DNA of 36,329 nt from Candidatus Dojkabacteria bacterium (GTDB taxonomy: Bacteria > Patescibacteriota > Dojkabacteria > B142 > WJKM01), in contig JAGQLH010000002.1 of NCBI GenBank assembly GCA_020429465.1, forward strand, positions 1 to 36,329. Reading direction: 5' to 3'. The position numbers and the translations under genes were made by a program. Below the pieces are notes generated by a model that was not told where the DNA came from, searched no databases, and saw nothing but the letters and a program-made list of their open reading frames with translations. Every line of letters starts with the position of its first letter. The stretch's first letter is position 1. Below, in pieces: positions 13,739 through 22,297 of the stretch.

Positions 13739-14044
13739 TTAGCCAATTACAGCTAATACTGCATCTTCATCCATAATTAAGTAGTCTTCTCCATCAACTT
13801 CAAATTCTTCAAGTTTTTGGGAATATTTTCTAAAGAATACAACGTCACCAACTTTAACAGTGAAATCAATCTTTTCTCCAGTTTGAGAAAGTCTTTGTGT
13901 TCCAAGTGCAATAATTTCACCTCGCTGTGGTTTTTCTTTATCAGCGGTGTCAGGTAAAACAATTCCAGACGGGGTAGTGGTATCTTGTGTAATAGGTTTA
14001 ACAAGAATATTCCCACCTACAGGGGTAATCTTTGGCTTTGCCAT
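13739..14044 (-). CDS. groES: Co-chaperonin GroES (Hsp10)
   Basis: A 101-residue lid of the GroEL chamber. It has the start ITPVGGNILVKPI, the mobile loop region ITQDTTTPSGIVLPDTADKEKPQRG (about 18-42), and VGDVVFFRKYSQKLEEFEVDGEDYLIMDEDAVLAVI at the C-terminus, all family-typical. First gene of the groESL operon. The 113-base leader between the promoter candidate and the ATG holds several short palindromes but no intact CIRCE element (TTAGCACTC-N9-GAGTGCTAA). Confidence 0.97.
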   Translation of the reverse strand: MAKPKITPVGGNILVKPITQDTTTPSGIVLPDTADKEKPQRGEIIALGTQRLSQTGEKIDFTVKVGDVVFFRKYSQKLEEFEVDGEDYLIMDEDAVLAVIG

Positions 14045-14084
14045 AAGAAGTCTAATCTAATAAATAATGTAAGTGAAAAAAATA

Positions 14085-14102
14085 AAACTCTTATAAGAGT
14101 TT
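14085..14102. promoter_or_regulatory. Perfect 18-base palindrome in the groES leader
   Basis: AAACTCTTATAAGAGTTT is fully self-complementary and lies 41 bases upstream of the groES start. It may be an operator or an mRNA hairpin. Two more palindromes lie upstream: TGCTATTTAGCA (14124-14135) and CAGTTTCAAACTG (14140-14152). Confidence 0.45.
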
Positions 14103-14157
14103 CTATATGTTTGTAGTAAAAAGTGCTATTTAGCAGTCTCAGTTTCAAACTGATAAG

Positions 14158-14187
14158 ATCTTACCAAGAGAGTGTGAATTTTGTCAA
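14158..14187 (-). promoter_or_regulatory. Promoter candidate for groESL
   Basis: On the minus strand TTGACA (14187-14182) is followed 18 bases later by TAAGAT (14163-14158), giving a start near 14150. The palindrome CAGTTTCAAACTG (14140-14152) overlaps that start, where a repressor could bind. Confidence 0.55.
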
Positions 14188-14213
14188 TGTTGTAGGTCGT
14201 GGCTGTTATTTAG

Positions 14214-16178
14214 TTATTCAACAACAATGACTTCAAAGCGATCTGGCGAGGTTGGGATGACTCTAAAAAAAGGAGGTGAGAAAAAAGGAGATATAGAGAC
14301 CTCAGCAATTTCTATTTCCTCTTGATCTTCAAGTTTCGATTTAGCTTCAGCAGGGGAAAGTCCCTGTATTTTTGAGAAAACCTCTTCTGTATCGATAATA
14401 GCTGGTACCGATACTGATTTTTTGATAGTAAAGATAGCTTTGCCATCTTCTTGGAGTTGAAGATTATCAATTTCAATTTCAGTAGAATCGAGTAGAAATT
14501 CCGAAGTTTCCTCACCATATTGCTGGGTGATAATATGATTTGCTATTTGATTTATATCGTCTTTAGCAACAACGAGTACCTTCATTTGGTATTCGAAATT
14601 AGTAATATCAAACTCCTTAGCTTCTTCTCCTACTGGAATAGATGTCTCGAGGACAACTTCCTCGTATACTTCACTACCAGGAATAATTATTTCATCATCT
14701 GATAGTTCGTTGGCTATTTTTTCTGTAAGGGAAGGTTCGATTGATTCTATTAATTTGGTTTTAAGTGTATCTACGTCTTCTTGTGACACAACAGTTATGA
14801 GATCTGAGGTACCTCCTTGTACTTTTTTGTAGATTCTTCCACTCACCTCTGAGCTTGTTTTATATTCTGCTATTTTTACATCAACCCCCGAAACATTATA
14901 TTCATCTCCATAATCTGAAGCTACTATAGGCACGTTCTCCAATGTAAAGAATGATATATCGCTGTATTTAGGCTGAAGTACGACTTGCTCAGCAAGGGTA
15001 AACACGAGATTGTCCGATAGAGTAGTTATAGGAGTACCAGCTTCTAGTGTAATTTGATCATTTGTCTTGTTTGTAATATCAACTAACCCAGTTGCCTTTT
15101 CTCCAGCGTTCGCTTCTCCCGTAGCGAGGGCGCTTTCGGATACCGATTCGGATATACTTACTTCGTGCATTGGGGCGACTTTATCTTCAAGTTGAATAGA
15201 TGAGACATCGCGTGATGCTTCTGCTTGTTCAGATATAGAAATTGATTGGTCTTGAGTTGTGATCTCTACTGAAGCCTTTCTTAATACATAAGAAAGTCCT
15301 ATATATAAGAGGATCCCAATGATAATCCAAGTAGCATACTTTTTGATTAGAGGAGATGTATTTCTACGAGTACTACGTGGAGATACTTTCTGCGATTTTT
15401 GTTTAGGTTTTGAATTGTTGTGTTGTCTTCGTTGGGCTACGAAATGTTCCTTTGGTTTGGGTGGGTCTAGGGGAATATGATGGCGAATATCTTTTACAGG
15501 AATGTTGATGTCTTCTTCTGATTCAGTTTTATCTTCATTAGTATCTACAGGGTTGATTGGTTTTTCTGGTACCTCAGGTGAACTTTTTTTTTCCTCGGGT
15601 GGTTTGATATCTTCTTCAATCATAGTAATGTCTCCACCTGCAAATATGCTAAAACCTCCTTTTTCAACGAGACGTGTCGGCGTAATTTTTTGTGTCGGTA
15701 GAGTAGGAGTTGTTATCTCAAAATTACCCGCATCTTCCGGATCTGAGTGTGTGTATTTGAATTCAGGACGAGGTTCGAGATTTTCTAAAGGTGTATTTGA
15801 TTCCTTTCGTGCTGCAATAAGCTTTTCTTTTAGTTCCTTTCGGCTTTCCGTAAGTGTAGTAATGAGAACCTGTGCATCTTCCCATATATAGTCATTAACA
15901 CTATCAACTTTTTCGAATGCAAGTAAATGTGTCTCTTCTGATTTATTCTGAGCTAGTTCACTACTCGTAATAAGAATTACTACCTTTGAAGTATCGGTAA
16001 GTTCTCTAGAAATCAACTTCAAATTGACAATGCTACTCGTGAGCGATGCATGTTTAGGAACAACTAGTAATACACGATCTGAATCCGCATGTAGTATCTT
16101 TTCAATTATGAAGACAATATCCTCATCTGCATCAACAAAAATTTTGGTACTCGCTGTTTCGCGTGTTCGTTCTGACAT
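14214..16178 (-). CDS. Membrane protein with baseplate-J-like extracellular region, partner of the FtsA-like protein
   Basis: A 654-residue protein with three regions. An N-terminal cytoplasmic alpha/beta domain (about 10-110) has repeats like VLLVVPKHASLTSS and KVVILITSSELAQ. A disordered linker rich in Pro, Glu and Lys (about 125-277) leads to one membrane helix (about 278-298, YATWIIIGILLYIGLSYVL). The long extracellular part (about 300-654) contains GLVDITNKTNDQITLEAGTPI, which matches the baseplate J/gp47 beta domain. It starts four bases after the FtsA-like gene stop. Similar baseplate-J proteins occur in candidate-phyla genomes, where their role is unsettled; here they plausibly link a cytoplasmic actin-like scaffold to the cell envelope. 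No Shine-Dalgarno. Confidence 0.75.
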   Translation of the reverse strand: MSERTRETASTKIFVDADEDIVFIIEKILHADSDRVLLVVPKHASLTSSIVNLKLISRELTDTSKVVILITSSELAQNKSEETHLLAFEKVDSVNDYIWEDAQVLITTLTESRKELKEKLIAARKESNTPLENLEPRPEFKYTHSDPEDAGNFEITTPTLPTQKITPTRLVEKGGFSIFAGGDITMIEEDIKPPEEKKSSPEVPEKPINPVDTNEDKTESEEDINIPVKDIRHHIPLDPPKPKEHFVAQRRQHNNSKPKQKSQKVSPRSTRRNTSPLIKKYATWIIIGILLYIGLSYVLRKASVEITTQDQSISISEQAEASRDVSSIQLEDKVAPMHEVSISESVSESALATGEANAGEKATGLVDITNKTNDQITLEAGTPITTLSDNLVFTLAEQVVLQPKYSDISFFTLENVPIVASDYGDEYNVSGVDVKIAEYKTSSEVSGRIYKKVQGGTSDLITVVSQEDVDTLKTKLIESIEPSLTEKIANELSDDEIIIPGSEVYEEVVLETSIPVGEEAKEFDITNFEYQMKVLVVAKDDINQIANHIITQQYGEETSEFLLDSTEIEIDNLQLQEDGKAIFTIKKSVSVPAIIDTEEVFSKIQGLSPAEAKSKLEDQEEIEIAEVSISPFFSPPFFRVIPTSPDRFEVIVVE

Positions 16179-16181
16179 GGT

Positions 16182-17435
16182 TTATAGTAAGTTCTTTATA
16201 TGCTCAAAAGAAATGCTGGTAAGCGCTGCTGGTGCTACATCTCCTGTACCAATCATCATGCCCGTTCTATCTTCAATATGTTCAATTTGATTTGGGTAAA
16301 TATGATTAATTTTAGGGAATCTTTCGAAAGGTAGTACAGTGAGCCAAGGATATGCCATTAGAGCTTCTTTTAGTTCAGGTAGCTCAGATCCACCACCACT
16401 GAGGTGAATTTCTGTAGGGAATGATTCCACTTCTTTGAATTCTTCCAGTGCAATTTCCATAGCTTCAGACCAGAGGTGTGCATCTTTTGCAATTGCCACC
16501 TTCACCTTTTTCTGTGTTGTCTCTTGTACTTTTCGTAATGCATAATTAATTTTTAATTCTTCTGCGTCATGTAGCTCAAGATTAAGCGCTGTAGCGATGC
16601 GTCGTGAGAATACTCGCCCTCCAAATGCAACCATCTTAGTCCCTAAAATACCACCATCTTGAATAAGTGCAACATCTGAAGTACCTCCCCCTACATCGAT
16701 AAAGATGGAAGAGAAGTCTGATTTATGTGAACCTTTAAACATTTTTGCAATCGCATAGGGTTGGACATCGATAGTTAATATTTCTAATTCGAGTCTATCT
16801 GCGATCTCATACAAGGAGTTAATGTGGAGAGAGGGTGCAAATGTCGAGAATACACGGTAGCTTACTTCTTCACCAGTAAATCCAATGGGATCATCCACTT
16901 TTACGCCATCAATATACGTAGAGTCTATATGACTCATAATCTCTTTAATTTTATTAGGAGAAGTCCCCATTTCTTCCGCAATATCTTCAATGGAGTCTGG
17001 GAATGCCTGCTCTCGTACACTTTCAACAACATCTTGTAACTCATCATGTGTAATCCTTTCGTCTGGGTTCTCTCGTTCGTAATTCGCAACGATACTAACC
17101 CCTTTTACAAGTTCACCAGAGATACCCATGGTAACAAATTCAGGGAATGGACACTCTTCTCCAAGGATTTTATCTGCAACAGCAAGTGCTTCTCCGATTC
17201 CTCGATCGGCAGCAGAACAAACATGTTCAATATTTACCACCATCGCTCCCTCCATTGCTTTGCTATGTTGTTTAACTCGGGAATATCCAATGATCTCAGC
17301 GCCATTGTCATTAACACGGTAGATAGCTGATTTTATGAATTCAGTACCCACGTCAAGCGTCAAAAAAACGCTTTCTTCAGTAAAGAGCGAATCTTTTTCT
17401 TGTTTTTGCTTTTTAGAAAATAACGAAAATGCCAT
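16182..17435 (-). CDS. ftsA: FtsA-like actin-fold cell-division protein
   Basis: A 417-residue actin-like ATPase. Phosphate 1: FLTLDVGTEFIKSAIYRV (about 26-43). An SHS2/1C-like insertion follows (roughly 95-205). Phosphate 2: SIFIDVGGGTSDVALIQDGG (about 249-268). The adenosine motif is IHLSGGGSELPEL (about 347-359). The order and inserted subdomain fit FtsA rather than MreB; PilM is an alternative because the two families look alike. The N-terminus MAFSLFSKKQKQ and the C-terminal SISFEHIKNLL could touch the membrane. FtsA tethers FtsZ to the membrane. It forms an operon with the downstream baseplate-J-like membrane protein, which suggests a joint envelope complex. No ftsZ is in this window. 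Confidence 0.8.
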   Translation of the reverse strand: MAFSLFSKKQKQEKDSLFTEESVFLTLDVGTEFIKSAIYRVNDNGAEIIGYSRVKQHSKAMEGAMVVNIEHVCSAADRGIGEALAVADKILGEECPFPEFVTMGISGELVKGVSIVANYERENPDERITHDELQDVVESVREQAFPDSIEDIAEEMGTSPNKIKEIMSHIDSTYIDGVKVDDPIGFTGEEVSYRVFSTFAPSLHINSLYEIADRLELEILTIDVQPYAIAKMFKGSHKSDFSSIFIDVGGGTSDVALIQDGGILGTKMVAFGGRVFSRRIATALNLELHDAEELKINYALRKVQETTQKKVKVAIAKDAHLWSEAMEIALEEFKEVESFPTEIHLSGGGSELPELKEALMAYPWLTVLPFERFPKINHIYPNQIEHIEDRTGMMIGTGDVAPAALTSISFEHIKNLL

Positions 17436-17549
17436 AATAAGATGTACCTTCTACATTTGTCAGAGATAGCTTAACATCACCCGACTATGAGAGTAAAGAG
17501 TATGTATGTATGATGAAGGTGTAAATATTCGAATTAGTAAATATACAGT

Positions 17550-18881
17550 ATGTATCCTAGTATTAAAGTTAGAAAATATATTCAGATCGCAACAGTTGTT
17601 TTTCCTCTTATCATTGTAACGGTACTTTGGATTGGGGCTAAAATTGCATCGGATTCTCCGCTAAGCTGGATGGAAATTCCTCGCTATACCAGTCAGATTA
17701 TTTCCCTCTGGGCAATCATATTGCTCGCGATGGATTATCTTCTTGCCGCACGGGTAAGGATATTGGAAAGGGTGTTTGGTGGACTCGATCAAACGTATAA
17801 ATTACACAGACTGCTTGCTGGAGTTGCATTCGCTTTTATAATTGCACATCCAATCCTTCTTATTCCAGGTGCCATGGATAGCTTTAGTCAGGTAATGACG
17901 CTATTTATCCCGTTCCATCCAGAAGGGTTCCCAGCAAAAACTGCAGGAATTATTTCGTTGTACAGCTATATAATTTTGATTTTGTTTAGTTTTTTCAGAT
18001 TTCTTCCGTATGATGTGTGGAAATTCACCCATAAGCTTCTAGGGATTCCATTTCTTTTTGGATCTTTCCATGCATTGAATGCATTTAGTGATGTTCGAGC
18101 ATATCCTCCGCTCAAATTTTGGGTAGCGCTATGGATTGTAGTGGGGATAGGTTCGTATCTTTATAAATTAGTACTATATGATGTAATTGGACCACGGTAT
18201 CGTTACAAAGTTAAAAAACATACTAGGAATGGGAGTACGTTCGAATTGTTTTTAGAACCTGTAGGGAGAAAAATGAACTATGAGCCGGGACAATTCATTT
18301 TTATGAAATATAAAAATCATGAAATTATTCCAAACGAGAAACATCCGTTTTCTATATCTTCCCCACCATCAAAAGACTTTCTTAGAATTTCGTACCATGT
18401 TTTTGGAGATTACACTACAATACTTTCTCAAAATGCAAAAGAGGGTGATTTCGTAGATTTGTATGGTCCATACGGAGAGTTTACCTCATATGTTTATGGA
18501 ATGTATAAAAAACAGATCTGGATAGCAGGAGGAATAGGGGTAACCCCTTTTTTAAGTATGTTGCATTACGAAGCATTCAATTCCGATTCAAAAGAAATTT
18601 ACTTCTATTATTGCAATAGAGATGCCCGAGATCATACATATTACAATGAAATAGCTGACCTTATGAAACGTGGGGATGATACCCTTAACTTTGGTTCGTG
18701 TCTTACTTCTCAACGGGGAAGATTGACTGCAGATCAAGTGATTCAAATGATAGGGGATGTTTCTGAGTATGTCGTTCTTATCTGTGGGCCAAAAATTATG
18801 ATGCAAAGTTTGAAATCACAATTTATTGAAAAGGGCGTACCATCACATAAGATAATTTTTGAAGACTTTGGATTTGTATAG
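17550..18881 (+). CDS. Ferric-reductase-like flavocytochrome oxidoreductase
   Basis: A 443-residue membrane oxidoreductase that moves electrons from NAD(P)H through FAD to haem across the membrane. The N-terminal half has about six helices of the ferric reductase-like domain, with histidines spaced for two haems: HRLLAGVAFAFIIAH and FTHKLLGIPFLFGSFH. The C-terminal half is a ferredoxin-reductase module: the FAD site YEPGQFIFM and HPFSISSPP, NAD(P)-binding GGIGVTPFLSML, then LICGPKIMMQSL and the end FEDFGFV. Relatives reduce ferric iron or oxygen. The true acceptor is unknown. It starts the long plus-strand block, 114 bases from the divergent FtsA-like gene. No Shine-Dalgarno. Confidence 0.85.
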   Translation: MYPSIKVRKYIQIATVVFPLIIVTVLWIGAKIASDSPLSWMEIPRYTSQIISLWAIILLAMDYLLAARVRILERVFGGLDQTYKLHRLLAGVAFAFIIAHPILLIPGAMDSFSQVMTLFIPFHPEGFPAKTAGIISLYSYIILILFSFFRFLPYDVWKFTHKLLGIPFLFGSFHALNAFSDVRAYPPLKFWVALWIVVGIGSYLYKLVLYDVIGPRYRYKVKKHTRNGSTFELFLEPVGRKMNYEPGQFIFMKYKNHEIIPNEKHPFSISSPPSKDFLRISYHVFGDYTTILSQNAKEGDFVDLYGPYGEFTSYVYGMYKKQIWIAGGIGVTPFLSMLHYEAFNSDSKEIYFYYCNRDARDHTYYNEIADLMKRGDDTLNFGSCLTSQRGRLTADQVIQMIGDVSEYVVLICGPKIMMQSLKSQFIEKGVPSHKIIFEDFGFV

Positions 18882-18907
18882 TGACAAATGTTTATGTGAA
18901 TTTGAGG

Positions 18908-18913
18908 TATAAT
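18908..18913 (+). promoter_or_regulatory. TATAAT -10 candidate for the BaiN/HI0933 gene
   Basis: A perfect TATAAT in GAGGTATAATTG lies 27 bases downstream of the flavocytochrome stop and 28 upstream of the next ATG. No convincing -35 at 16-18 bases was found. It suggests the downstream gene has its own start. Confidence 0.4.
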
Positions 18914-18940
18914 TGCATCAATTAGATTGTACTATATAAC

Positions 18941-20200
18941 ATGGAAATAGGAATAATAGGTGGTGGAGCAGCTGGAATAATGGCTGCAATTGTATCTAAA
19001 CGTTCAGCCCACTTCAGCAATGTCACCCTGATAGAAAAAAATGAACAAATAGGTAAAAAAATACTTGTGTGTGGTGCAGGTAGGTGTAATCTGACAAATC
19101 GAAAAATAAAACCAGATCGCTACTATGGTGCCCCAAAGCAATTTATTGGGACCGTACTCAACCAATTCGGGAGTGAGCAAATAATTGATTTTTTTGAGAA
19201 CCTTGGTATCGAAGTATACGAAGAGGAGAAAAATGGAAAACGAAAAGGGAAAATTTTTCCAGTAACAAATCAGGCAGCAACTATTGTTGAACTTTTAGAA
19301 AGTGAGTTAAAGAGGTTAGGAGTCACTGTTTTAACCGAAACAGAGGTCAAAACACTTGAATACGATTCTTCTACTGAAAAGTTTGTAGTTGAGACTACAG
19401 AGAGAGAATTAAATTTCGACAAGTGCATATTAGCAGCTGGGGGAAAAACATATCCAAATCTAGGTGCAACAGGTATTGGATACGAACTAGCTAAGAAGTT
19501 TGGACATACAATTATTGAGCCAGTACCTTCTGCAATCCCGTTACGAGTTGATCACTGGCTTATGCCTCGATTGAGTGGTGTACGAATAACCGCAGAGGTT
19601 ACTTCCATCATTGATGGCGAAGAAGTTCATTCGGATACTGATGAGATAATGTTTACAAAATTTGGTATAACTGGACCTGCGATACTTAATATTTCCCGAG
19701 AGATTTCTGTACATATTAATCGTGAAAATAAACAAAACGCGAGGATGAGAGTGAATGTGTTCCCTGGGAAGTCATTTGATGAAGTATTTTCATTGTTTCA
19801 AGATCGTTGGTTTGCCCGTCCAGATCAGGAAGTATTGTTTAGTCTGTATGGGATTTTACCTAATAAATTCTCACAAACTATTTTGCAATTTCTCCGTATT
19901 GAACCAACAAGGCATAATGAATTATTGACTACAGAAGAAAAGAAGCAAATAGTACAGGTTTTGCAATCATTAGAAGTTGAGGTAGAAGCAACACGAACAT
20001 GGAATGAAGGTGAGTTCACTGCTGGGGGGGTATTTGTAAAGGAGATTCATCCGCAGACAATGGAATCAAAAATAATACCTAACTTATTCCTTGCAGGGGA
20101 AGTAGTTAATATCGATGGAGATGTAGGAGGGTTCAATCTTTCATGGGCATGGGCATCTGGGTATGTTGCTGGTGAGGCAGTGGCTAGTGGTGTTGACTAA
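18941..20200 (+). CDS. FAD-dependent oxidoreductase, BaiN/HI0933 (YhiN) family
   Basis: A 419-residue flavoprotein. The N-terminal Rossmann motif GIIGGGAAGIMAAIVS (about 4-19) binds FAD, and VCGAGRCNLTNRKI is the family signature just after it. TGPAILNISREIS sits mid-protein. The C-terminal end has GGVFVKEIHPQTMESKIIPNLFLAGEVVNIDGDVGGFNLSWAWASGYVAG, the FAD-closing motif of this family. Members are annotated as putative NAD(P)/FAD-dependent oxidoreductases, with BaiN implicated in bile-acid dehydroxylation; the physiological reaction here is unknown. Full length. ATG 18941 is placed directly before the Rossmann strand; no Shine-Dalgarno. Confidence 0.9.
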   Translation: MEIGIIGGGAAGIMAAIVSKRSAHFSNVTLIEKNEQIGKKILVCGAGRCNLTNRKIKPDRYYGAPKQFIGTVLNQFGSEQIIDFFENLGIEVYEEEKNGKRKGKIFPVTNQAATIVELLESELKRLGVTVLTETEVKTLEYDSSTEKFVVETTERELNFDKCILAAGGKTYPNLGATGIGYELAKKFGHTIIEPVPSAIPLRVDHWLMPRLSGVRITAEVTSIIDGEEVHSDTDEIMFTKFGITGPAILNISREISVHINRENKQNARMRVNVFPGKSFDEVFSLFQDRWFARPDQEVLFSLYGILPNKFSQTILQFLRIEPTRHNELLTTEEKKQIVQVLQSLEVEVEATRTWNEGEFTAGGVFVKEIHPQTMESKIIPNLFLAGEVVNIDGDVGGFNLSWAWASGYVAGEAVASGVD

Positions 20201-20221
20201 AATCTGTTAGAATTCGAGTAT

Positions 20222-20249
20222 TTAGTACCAGCTTATTTTTCACTATAGC
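20222..20249 (+). promoter_or_regulatory. Weak promoter candidate upstream of the 20257 gene and crt operon
   Basis: TTAGTA (20222-20227), a 16-base spacer and TATAGC (20244-20249) lie just before the ATG at 20257. Both boxes are imperfect. This is the only candidate in the gap before the crt block. Confidence 0.3.
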
Positions 20250-20256
20250 AAGACAT

Positions 20257-21174
20257 ATGGATGATATAACACCGGAGAATTCAGGCGAGAAATTGGATGA
20301 TTTAACCGTGTCTAAAGATGAGGAACTTTCCTTAACGCCAGATATTGAAGATGATACAGTTAAGCCTCCTGTTAAAGAACCTAAGAAAAAACCCAAGACA
20401 AAGCTTCTGGTTATGATTCTTCTTCCATTGCTTTTTTTGTGCGTAAGTACTTTTGTATTTCTCCTCGTATCTGCATTTCTAAGAGTTCGTAACGCCGAGA
20501 CTGCAGAGTATAAAAGAGTTATGCCTGAAGTTCAAGATGTTGTAAGCATTGAATTACCCTTGAGTGATGTACAGATCATTGAAAGTGATACATCTGAAAT
20601 GAATATCTCACTTCAAGGACCAGAATACTTTATAGCAAGCTTGCGTTTAACAGAATTCTTTTCAACTACAAAATTAGGAACAAGATATTTCTCTCCAGCT
20701 TCTTCACCTTTTATTCGTATGTTTTCGCGTGATGAACAGCTTTCAGGAACGATTAGTATACCTACAGGAGTTGCCTTGGAGCTTATTGTAGATAATGAAT
20801 CAATTATACGTGTAGATGGTGTATCTACAACGTATCAAGTAGAAGCAGATGGGGATTCGCAAGTAATTATTACCAATAGTAGTGTTGAGAATGGTATTTT
20901 TTCTCTCAATAGTAATGCACATGTTGAAATTGCGGATTGTCAGGGCAATCTTTCTCTTGTTGTGAAAGATAAGGGAGATTTTGTAGCTGAAAAATGCCTA
21001 TTGGAAGAGATAACGATAGATGTTGATGGTACAGGTTCAATTGAAATACAAGATGGGACCATTACAAATGGGTTTATTTCAATGTCAGGAAAAGGATCAA
21101 TAGTAATTCCTCGTCCATCAGAACGCACAAGACAAGATGTCGATGGCACGGGCGAAGTTCAGTTTTTAAACTAA
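20257..21174 (+). CDS. Membrane-anchored beta-solenoid-like protein (DUF2807/DUF4097-like)
   Basis: A 305-residue protein with an acidic, disordered cytoplasmic N-terminus (1-42) and a Lys/Pro-rich KKKPKTK stretch. One membrane helix (about 50-72, LLVMILLPLLFLCVSTFVFLLVS) follows, then an extracellular domain of repeated short strands. These include VSIELPLSDVQIIESD, GVALELIVDNESIIRVDG, DGDSQVIITNSSVENG and DGTGSIEIQDGTITNG. The pattern resembles the right-handed beta-solenoid of the GIN/DUF2807 and DUF4097 adhesin-like domains. It lies only 17 bases upstream of crtE and may share its transcript, though no link to carotenoids is evident. Function unknown. Confidence 0.7.
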   Translation: MDDITPENSGEKLDDLTVSKDEELSLTPDIEDDTVKPPVKEPKKKPKTKLLVMILLPLLFLCVSTFVFLLVSAFLRVRNAETAEYKRVMPEVQDVVSIELPLSDVQIIESDTSEMNISLQGPEYFIASLRLTEFFSTTKLGTRYFSPASSPFIRMFSRDEQLSGTISIPTGVALELIVDNESIIRVDGVSTTYQVEADGDSQVIITNSSVENGIFSLNSNAHVEIADCQGNLSLVVKDKGDFVAEKCLLEEITIDVDGTGSIEIQDGTITNGFISMSGKGSIVIPRPSERTRQDVDGTGEVQFLN

Positions 21175-21191
21175 GTTTCGATAACAATTTT

Positions 21192-22295
21192 ATGAAAAAC
21201 TCACATGCTACGCAGGCTAGGGAGACACTGCAGTTGGTACGGGAAAAATTGGATGAGAAATTAGACATATTTTTTCAACAGTTATTTAAGGATATCAAAC
21301 AGAGTTACTCGGAGTATTCGTATGAGTCTTTTAAGCCGCTGTGGGATGTAACGGCAAGAGGTGGAAAGCGACTCAGGGGGTCATTTGTAATCAAGACATA
21401 TGAGTTAATTGCACATGATATTCCAAACAGTGTGTATGATATTGGTATGGCAATAGAGATGACACACGCATATTTACTCATTTTGGATGATATTGCAGAT
21501 CGATCCAATCAAAGAAGAGGTGGTAAGACTGCTCATAAAATGATTGAACGGTATTACAAGGAAAATAAAACCTTTAAGACTGTAGATGCAGAACATTTTG
21601 GTAATTCAATTGCGATCTTTGTAGCATTAGTAAACCAGCATTTAGCATCCAATGTGATTTTAGATAGTTCATTCCCAGTAGAGAAAAAACTCGAAGTTCT
21701 ACATTTTCTTAATAGGACTATCTATGAAACTGTTCATGGTCAGTTGAATGATATTTTTAATGAAATACGTGTTGATGTTAGTGAAGAAGACATAGTAAAT
21801 GTGTTGAAATTGAAAACTGGGCTATATACTTACGAGAATCCAATATCAATCGGTGCTGCACTTGCAGGAGCAAGTATAGAGGAACAAAAAATCTTGAGAG
21901 ATTATGCGATTCCTGCAGGAATCGCATTCCAGATTCAAGATGATATTCTTGGCGTATTCGGAGATCCTGAAAAACTTGGGAAACCAAATTTAGATGATAT
22001 TAGAGAAGGAAAAATGACACTCCTTGTACATCATGCACTAAAAGTTGGAAATGAAAGTCAAAAAGCAATAATTGAGCATTCACTTGGAAATCCAGAATTT
22101 AACTCAGATATGCTCGAAGATGTTAGGAAGGTAATGATAGATACCGGGTCATTAGATTATTCCAAGACGAAAGCAACGGAATATGTTATGAAAGCTAAAC
22201 AGGAATTAAAACAGGGGTTGGAATTTAACTGGAGCGAGGAAGGGTATAACTATCTAATGGGGATAGCTGATTATATGATTCAACGTAAATTGTAA
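21192..22295 (+). CDS. crtE: Geranylgeranyl diphosphate synthase (polyprenyl synthetase)
   Basis: Condenses isopentenyl diphosphate with allylic diphosphates to C20 GGPP, the carotenoid precursor. The 367-residue all-alpha enzyme has GGKRLRG (57-63), the first Asp-rich motif LDDIADRSNQRRGG (Asp99, Asp100, Asp103), and the second motif QDDILGVFGDPEKLGKP (Asp250, Asp251), with KMTLL following. Tyr94, five residues before the first Asp motif, is the bulky aromatic that limits chain length in type I GGPP synthases, favouring C20 over longer products. The gene is first of four tightly packed crt genes: the crtI ATG is two bases past its stop. Assignment as CrtE rests on motifs plus context. Confidence 0.9.
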   Translation: MKNSHATQARETLQLVREKLDEKLDIFFQQLFKDIKQSYSEYSYESFKPLWDVTARGGKRLRGSFVIKTYELIAHDIPNSVYDIGMAIEMTHAYLLILDDIADRSNQRRGGKTAHKMIERYYKENKTFKTVDAEHFGNSIAIFVALVNQHLASNVILDSSFPVEKKLEVLHFLNRTIYETVHGQLNDIFNEIRVDVSEEDIVNVLKLKTGLYTYENPISIGAALAGASIEEQKILRDYAIPAGIAFQIQDDILGVFGDPEKLGKPNLDDIREGKMTLLVHHALKVGNESQKAIIEHSLGNPEFNSDMLEDVRKVMIDTGSLDYSKTKATEYVMKAKQELKQGLEFNWSEEGYNYLMGIADYMIQRKL

Positions 22296-22297
22296 TC

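Noticed and set aside
14120..14140. CIRCE element for HrcA upstream of groES
   Set aside because: The half-sites TTAGCA and AGTGCTA are in the wrong order and overlap; the spaced TTAGCACTC-N9-GAGTGCTAA arrangement is absent.
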